A stretch of 64,000 bases of DNA from Eutypella sp. D-1 (taxonomy: Eukaryota; Ascomycota; Sordariomycetes; Xylariales; Diatrypaceae), in assembly GCA_023313575.1 (NCBI GenBank), contig JAJTTP010000017.1, positions 744,001 through 808,000 of the forward strand. Direction: 5' to 3'. Below, one piece after another: positions 58,784 through 64,000 of the stretch; positions within the stretch are counted from its first letter, which is position 1, and each line of letters begins with the position of its first letter. Position numbers and translations under genes: made by a program. The notes beneath the pieces are model-generated. The model did no database searches and was not told where the DNA came from. It saw only the letters and a list, made by a program, of their open reading frames with translations.

Positions 58784-60379
58784 ATGCCCGACCACCTTCG
58801 CCAGAGTATTGATATCAGTGGTGATGCGGGTGTCAGAATCCGCGGACTGGGCTGCCAGTAAGCCCCCACCGACCCATATCATAGCAAAGAGTATCATTTA
58901 ATCCAGTACAGTGAGGCTTACCAGCTCGCCATGCATACCCTCGATCAGTACCGAGGCACCGTGGTAGCCTGCCGCTACTGCCCGCCACCTAGCTATACCC
59001 GCCCAGAAGCCCTAGAGACGCTGAAAAGCAGGTTCTACGATTCAGTCGCCCGTGTTGTCCTCGCCCAACCGCATCTACAAGTCGGCATTGTAGGCGAAAA
59101 CTCCAAAAGCCCTGCCTTTGTTCGCCTGCATCGCCTGGACCTTCGCAAGCATGTCTACTGGTGTTCGCTTGACGATACCAGCCATCTCGAGCGGCTGTAC
59201 CTTGAGACAATGCAGTCTCAGCTCGATTCCAGATATGATCATCTTTCAACCCAGCCGGGTTGGAGATTAGTCATCTTATACAAGGTTGGGATGGAGTCCA
59301 TGGAGGTACTGTACGTTTGGAATCACCCACATCATGATGGGATGAGCGGCAAGATATTCCATCAACAATTATTACAAAGTCTGAATGAAACTGTCATCCA
59401 GAACAAGGAGCCTGTGCTCACAGTTCCGGAGGGTTCGGACAGTTGGTTCCTCAACCTCCCTGATTGTTCTGATAAGTTGCCGCCGAACCCGGAACTCTTG
59501 TCTTCATGGCCCATGACACCAGGGTTTCTGTTAAAAAAGCTCTGGGCGGAATTAAAGCCGTCGTCGATTTTTCCGCCGGGCGACATGCACGCGACCTGGG
59601 CTCCAATCCAGACCTCTCCCTTCACCACCCGGTTTCGCAGCTTCCTGATCGACAACAACACTGTCACAAAGGTTGTCAGTGCTTGCCGCTTGCATCATAC
59701 CACCCTGACAGGCCTTGTCCAGGCCCTTACTTTGGCCTCCCTTACAGCCGCCCTTGATGACGCAAAAGGCTTTGCGAGTAGAACTCCTTACGACCTGCGG
59801 CACATCTTACCATCGAACACCCCAAAATATCCCTGGTTACAGCCAAGAAAGTCAATGTGTAACTATGTGTCAGTTGTGGATCATGAATTCGACCCCGAAC
59901 TAATTGCCATGATCCGATCCAAGATACCGAGCCAGGCCATGGACACAAGGCTCTCTGCAGATGCCATAGACATAATATGGTCTGCTGCGACCCGAGTTCG
60001 ACGGGAGATCCAGGCGAGACTGGACTCGGGTGTCCTAAATGACATGATAGGCATCATGAAGTTTGCCTCTGACTGGCGCACTCAACAGCAGAGTGAGGCA
60101 CGGAAGACGAGGTATTTGTCTTGGCTCGTCACTAACCTCGGCGTTCTCGACGGGTGCGTTGGCGGCCTACAGGGCCAAGAGGAAAATTGGTCGTTACGTC
60201 GTGCAGAGCTGGTACTAAGCACAGAGGTGCCTTCCGCCCCTATATCAGTATCGATCATGACTGTAAAGGGTGTACAAATGTGTATGACATGTAGCTGGCA
60301 GGATTGCGTGGTTGACTCGGGGCTCGCTAATTGTTTGATGGGCAATCTGGAACAATGGTTGAATGAAATCGGATCTTAG
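58784..60379 (+). CDS. Alcohol acetyltransferase (AATase) family protein
   Basis: BAHD/condensation-like acyltransferase of about 513 residues. Exon 1 is 58784-58857 (start in ACCATGC context), exon 2 58912-60379. The 54 bp intron (GTAAGC donor, TACAG acceptor) is supported because joining it yields IRGLGCHEAYQLAMHTLDQY, the conserved beginning of this family (R-x-x-G, E, then YR and RY). The catalytic HxxxDG motif is present as HPHHDG (His163, Asp167), followed by MSGKIFHQQLL. By family it transfers acetyl or another acyl group from CoA to an alcohol, often as a tailoring step in secondary metabolism. No polyketide, terpene or peptide synthase is visible in the window, so the acceptor is unknown. 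Starting at 58931 instead would lose the conserved N-terminus. Confidence 0.86.
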
Positions 60380-63300
60380 ACTAATAGCGGTAAGGTGGAC
60401 CACCCATCCACGAACCAACCCATTTGCGAGCCACTTGATGATATAAACTTAATAAAATATAAACCTTATTTATACTAAGTTTTTTTTAAAAGTTGTACCA
60501 TGGCTAACATAATACCATATGGATAGTATACATAGTCGTTTATAAGAAGAGTATTACGATTTAGTGAATTTTCATATTGTTAGCACAGGTAGCCATAAAA
60601 CATGAAAAGCATGGTCTCATTACCATGCATTATCACAAACATTGCAATCTCATGAGAAAGGGAGGTCTCATAATGAAGTTGAGAGCCTCCCCGATTTTGA
60701 TAGCGGCTCAGGGGTCAGAGGAGGATGCGAAACCTCATCTCGTTATACCCTTCGAAATTTCCTTGGTGCCTGTGCTGAATACTTTATTTCATCGGCCTCC
60801 GAGCATGATAGACGCTAAGTGTGAAGATGAGTAATAATGTGCCATGGTGACTAGAACAGGGTTCACACCCACTCTTTAAATAGTGCCCCGTTGCCACTTT
60901 ATTTTTAAATGGCACTGAGATAACTTGGTTGTAGTAGATAGCATCGCAAATTCCGGGCATGGGAGATGGCCGTCCGCGCGTGCTTAGAAGACATAGTGTC
61001 CATGAGCTAGTAGTCTTTCTTGGACTACAGAAGGCTAGTTGCCTGGGGGACAATAGGTCTCTTTAGGGACACACCACTTCTAAGATGCATCCCATATAGC
61101 AACCAGCCCTTTACGATGCTCGTACCCTCTGCGTGCAGCGGCTTACCATGATCCACAGGACACACCGGGATATGAATGGCCCAGCTTATCTGCAAGGCGC
61201 ATATCTGCTTCGCATTGTGGCCTTAGTCTACCGTAGATAACCAGAAAGGTTTGGCTACAGTGCTTTGCGGCGGAAGCGGGTGCATGTCCGTGACCTACCC
61301 GGGTTCATTCAGCTGATGCTTATGTGCGCCCTCATCACCGATATCTAGGAAAGATAGGACTCTTGCCCTCTGTACCAGCAACATCCATGCGGTTTATCGC
61401 GGAATATACTCCGAGCCCTAGAGCCAGAAAGAAGCCCACGCTCGCTCATCACAATCTCGAAATGAGAAGGAGATAGTCGTGGCTGAGATCTCATTGTTCT
61501 TGTAAGCCTGAGTCATCGAGTAGTTCGGGAACTAGCTGGCGTTTCATGTCTTTATGCCGTCCCCCATCAGGGGGGGGGAGTCTAGATTGGAAGCCCCGAT
61601 CAACACCGGAGTGGGCGCGTTTGGTGGCGCGTATGACAGGTCTGTTTGTTTAGATACGGGCGTCATCGATAGCGCCACAACAGAAAGCATCACACTTCTA
61701 GAAGACCCAGCAACGCAACGCGGGCCCGTTCGGAATGACATTAAACAGTCAACTAGTCGTGAGCCACCAAGCCACGGCCCACTGCAATAGGGGGCCGCTG
61801 GTGTTGATTGAGACGATACCTATGTTTGTCATTGCGGTATTAAAACACAGAGCTTGCTTTTTACCGCGTCCCATTGCCTGAACATACCGGACATGCCCGG
61901 GTGGCGCTGAGATATGGGAGTGTCAAAGCCAGCCACCCAGCCATCCGGCGACATTGGGGTGGTTTCTCGGTGCTCGGTTATTTCTAGTTCATCCGGGAAC
62001 TTGGGCGCCATTGCCCATCACGATCCCATGGGGGTTTCCATTCACACGATTGCCGGGTCATATGTTCAATTAAGGCGGACATCAGCAGCACAGGTAGAGG
62101 CGCGATATGTGGCTGCCCGCGTCGTTTAGCTTGAAACAAAACGCGGTGGGGCGCGTACACAATTAATTCACATACGTACGTTGCAGCCTGTGCCCCCTCA
62201 CTGACCGAATCTCCCTCGGGAGGAGACAGCGGGCCGCCGCGTCTCGTGCGACGTAGCCAGACGAACATGTAATTACTCTGCGATGAACGCACCGAAAACG
62301 GACGAGCAAGGTCTCCCGTTTCTTGGTGCAGGATGGGGAAGCACGAGCATTTTGCGCTGCTAATAAACTCATCTCTTATCGAATAGGTATTCCTGGCTTG
62401 AGTAATCAGGAAAGCCGAAGGACTTTCAATAAACGTCAGATCTCACTTCAGCTAATTTAAAGCTGCGGCGGGCCTTTGAGGATATAGAATAAAAGTAGGG
62501 CTGAAGGGGACCAGCAAGCACATTGGATTTTTGCTAGTGAGCTGAGACGAGGCGCTGACTGGCCTTCAGCTGAATCAGCCCGGGCATCTACGTGTAGGGA
62601 TAGGTCGATATCTAGGGTGTTAAGAGGCAAGGACCCGGTAATCCAGGGGTGGATGTGGTATTATGATTAAGCAAATAAAAGTTCGCAAAAGCATTTTGCC
62701 CAAATTCACGACAGCACGACAACCGCTTTCTTTTTTTTCCGGAACCCATCCCCTTCACGCCACCCGCTGACGTGTTGGCATCTAGGTACGCGGCTGGAGG
62801 CACAAATGAGACTACGTACACCATCGTCGTGGCACCAGTGATCGGGCTTAGCAAATGGTTCTTGACTAGCACCTAGCTAGAAGAACGGGTCTTCCGGGAA
62901 AAGCAAACCTTACGGCCGCATCGTCCGTGCTGGCTTATGGCGAGGCCTTTGTCTTCCACTCCGTACGTATTTCATCGACTCGTGGCGATGATATCCTAGA
63001 TGAGAGCAGAGAGTACCGCCAGTTCTATGACATCAAAAGAAAGCACACGTAACCCGGACGACACATCACGAGGCGACACGACACGTCGCGACGTGATCCT
63101 TGTCCTACGTCGGGAGTGCGGACGCTCTCCATAAGAATAAATGACGCGTGCGAGCTTCTTGTCGCTCACCTGGCGGCCGTATAAGCAAACACGGGTGACC
63201 GTGGAGGCTTGGACGGACTCAACCGGTGTTTGCGAGTCACCAAGTCGGCGACCTTGGAACCCTTAGATGGTCTAAGCACTCTGCCACCTCTTAAGAGGTT

Positions 63301-63999
63301 GGATCCGTACTGATCCCATATTGCCTAGACATAGAGGCTTATATGTGCTCATTGGCGCAGCAACAAGAAGAAGATCGACGTGGCAGCGCTTGACCGAGAA
63401 AAATAATACCTGTCTGCTGCTAGTTGCGTGATCATCTGTGGCTATTTCTCGACTGCGTGTCAAACTTGCCCACTACTCCACTGCATGTACGGACTCTACG
63501 GAGCACAGAGGTCAAGAGCTTGCAGTATGTAAGCATGAGATGTTTCACCGGCAGACCAAACGGGTCTGATTGGTGATCGTGTATGCGTGGATTGACTGGG
63601 CTACTGGGTTGTGATGCACACGCATTTGTTTCAAGATAGGTACGGTAGTTAATGCTCCGACGAACGATCGTCCTGGCAACCCGGTAGAAAGAGCGGCAAG
63701 CACCGAAGAATAGGGAGGCACACGAATAAATGAAACGAAACGAAACGAAACGAAACGAAACTACGCAGTAGACCAAGCTAAATAATACATAGTATGTAGA
63801 CGTATCTTAATGTGACTGACTACATACCTAGGTAGGTTGATCAACCAACGATAATGCGACACAGAGGACTCGCATCTCGGACTTGCATTGGGGGTATGCC
63901 AGCCTAGCCAGCCCAGCCAGCCGCCTGCATGCGATATTATGCGGGGACCTCTACTAGCGCCGGGCTTCTTTTCCAGCTGGTTGGCGACGAGCTGCTTGG
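60380..63999. other. Gene-poor right end
   Basis: About 3.6 kb without a confident gene. Just after the acetyltransferase is an AT-rich 3' flank (60430-60600). Frames at 61554-61790 and 62612-62872 are uninformative. A GAAAC tandem repeat lies at 63732-63761. An A-box-like tRNA motif on the minus strand near 63285 does not fold into a convincing tRNA. The extreme end may hold the tail of a minus-strand gene. Confidence 0.4.
63732..63761. repeat. GAAAC pentanucleotide microsatellite
   Basis: Six perfect tandem GAAAC units. Confidence 0.92.
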
Positions 64000-64000
64000 A
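63955..64000 (-). CDS. Possible 3' end of a minus-strand gene entering from the right (partial)
   Basis: On the minus strand the last bases read SKQLVANQLEKKPGA and stay open for roughly 75 codons, and an alternative frame stops at a TAG near 63957. The charged peptide looks like coding sequence, but the frame and stop cannot be fixed with so little sequence. No family is recognised. Confidence 0.22.

Noticed and set aside
58931..58933. ATG at 58931 as the start of the acetyltransferase
   Set aside because: It would omit the conserved beginning of the family, which the exon at 58784-58857 restores in frame.
62740..62875. Plus-strand frame reading SRYAAGGTNETTYTIVVAP ending at a stop near 62874
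   Set aside because: No upstream exon, domain or start found; could be chance.
63225..63295. tRNA-like A-box (TGGCAGAGTGC) on the minus strand with a GGTTGAGTCC B-box-like word
   Set aside because: Acceptor ends pair for only about four bases, the anticodon arm gives a wrong loop size, and no clear variable arm forms. It does not fold as a tRNA.

Overview
The window looks like nuclear DNA of a filamentous ascomycete (Pezizomycotina, probably a Sordariomycete-type genome). Reasons: short spliceosomal introns (about 50-250 bp) with GTNNGT donors and CTAAC/CTGAC branch sites; typical fungal families (STE11 MAPKKK, GPI-type aspartic protease, TRI12-type MFS pump, PTH11-like rhodopsin-domain protein); and an AT-rich island carrying RIP-type (repeat-induced point mutation) decay. 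Intergenic DNA is full of CCTAGGTA, AAGGTAGG and CCAAGGTT words. The species cannot be told from sequence alone.

Layout, left to right: (1) the last codons of a + strand gene (1-35), then about 4 kb without a recognisable gene; (2) a secreted, probably GPI-anchored aspartic protease (4201-5708, +); (3) an acyltransferase-3 membrane protein (7641-9920, +); (4) a seven-exon TRI12/siderophore-type MFS transporter (11024-13446, -); (5) a five-exon replicative DNA ligase I with an N-terminal PCNA-binding box (17080-20003, -), divergent from (6) a mitochondrial HTD2-type hydroxyacyl-thioester dehydratase (20942-22325, +); (7) an F-box protein with a very acidic tail (23074-25460, +); (8) the MAPKKK STE11 with SAM, RA-like and kinase domains (27177-30120, -); (9) about 8.4 kb of microsatellite-rich DNA without a recognisable gene; (10) a PH plus leucine-rich-repeat protein (38573-42485, +); (11) a roughly 12 kb AT-rich island (about 44540-56570); (12) an N-terminally truncated PTH11/rhodopsin-type membrane protein on the island edge (about 56605-57559, +); (13) an alcohol-acetyltransferase-family enzyme (58784-60379, +); (14) a final 3.6 kb without a confident gene.

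The island can be read as layered insertions. A reverse-oriented solo LTR (target duplication ACATA at 48770-48774 and 56026-56030) was split by a full-length Ty3/gypsy retrotransposon (48973-55830, target duplication TCTTT on both sides). Another related solo LTR lies at 46271-46699 (duplications CAATC/CGATC), itself between two older LTR-like direct repeats (45841-46012 and 48456-48652). Inverted repeats (45402-45506 and 56364-56466) bracket the whole. The gypsy gag-pol is riddled with stops and G-to-A/C-to-T changes.

The genes left of the island are mostly conserved housekeeping or signalling genes (replication and repair, mitochondrial fatty acid synthesis, pheromone/stress MAPK signalling, surface proteolysis, efflux). 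The right side looks accessory: a truncated receptor-like gene and an isolated acetyltransferase next to a repeat island. All exon boundaries were inferred by eye from splice signals and protein continuity.
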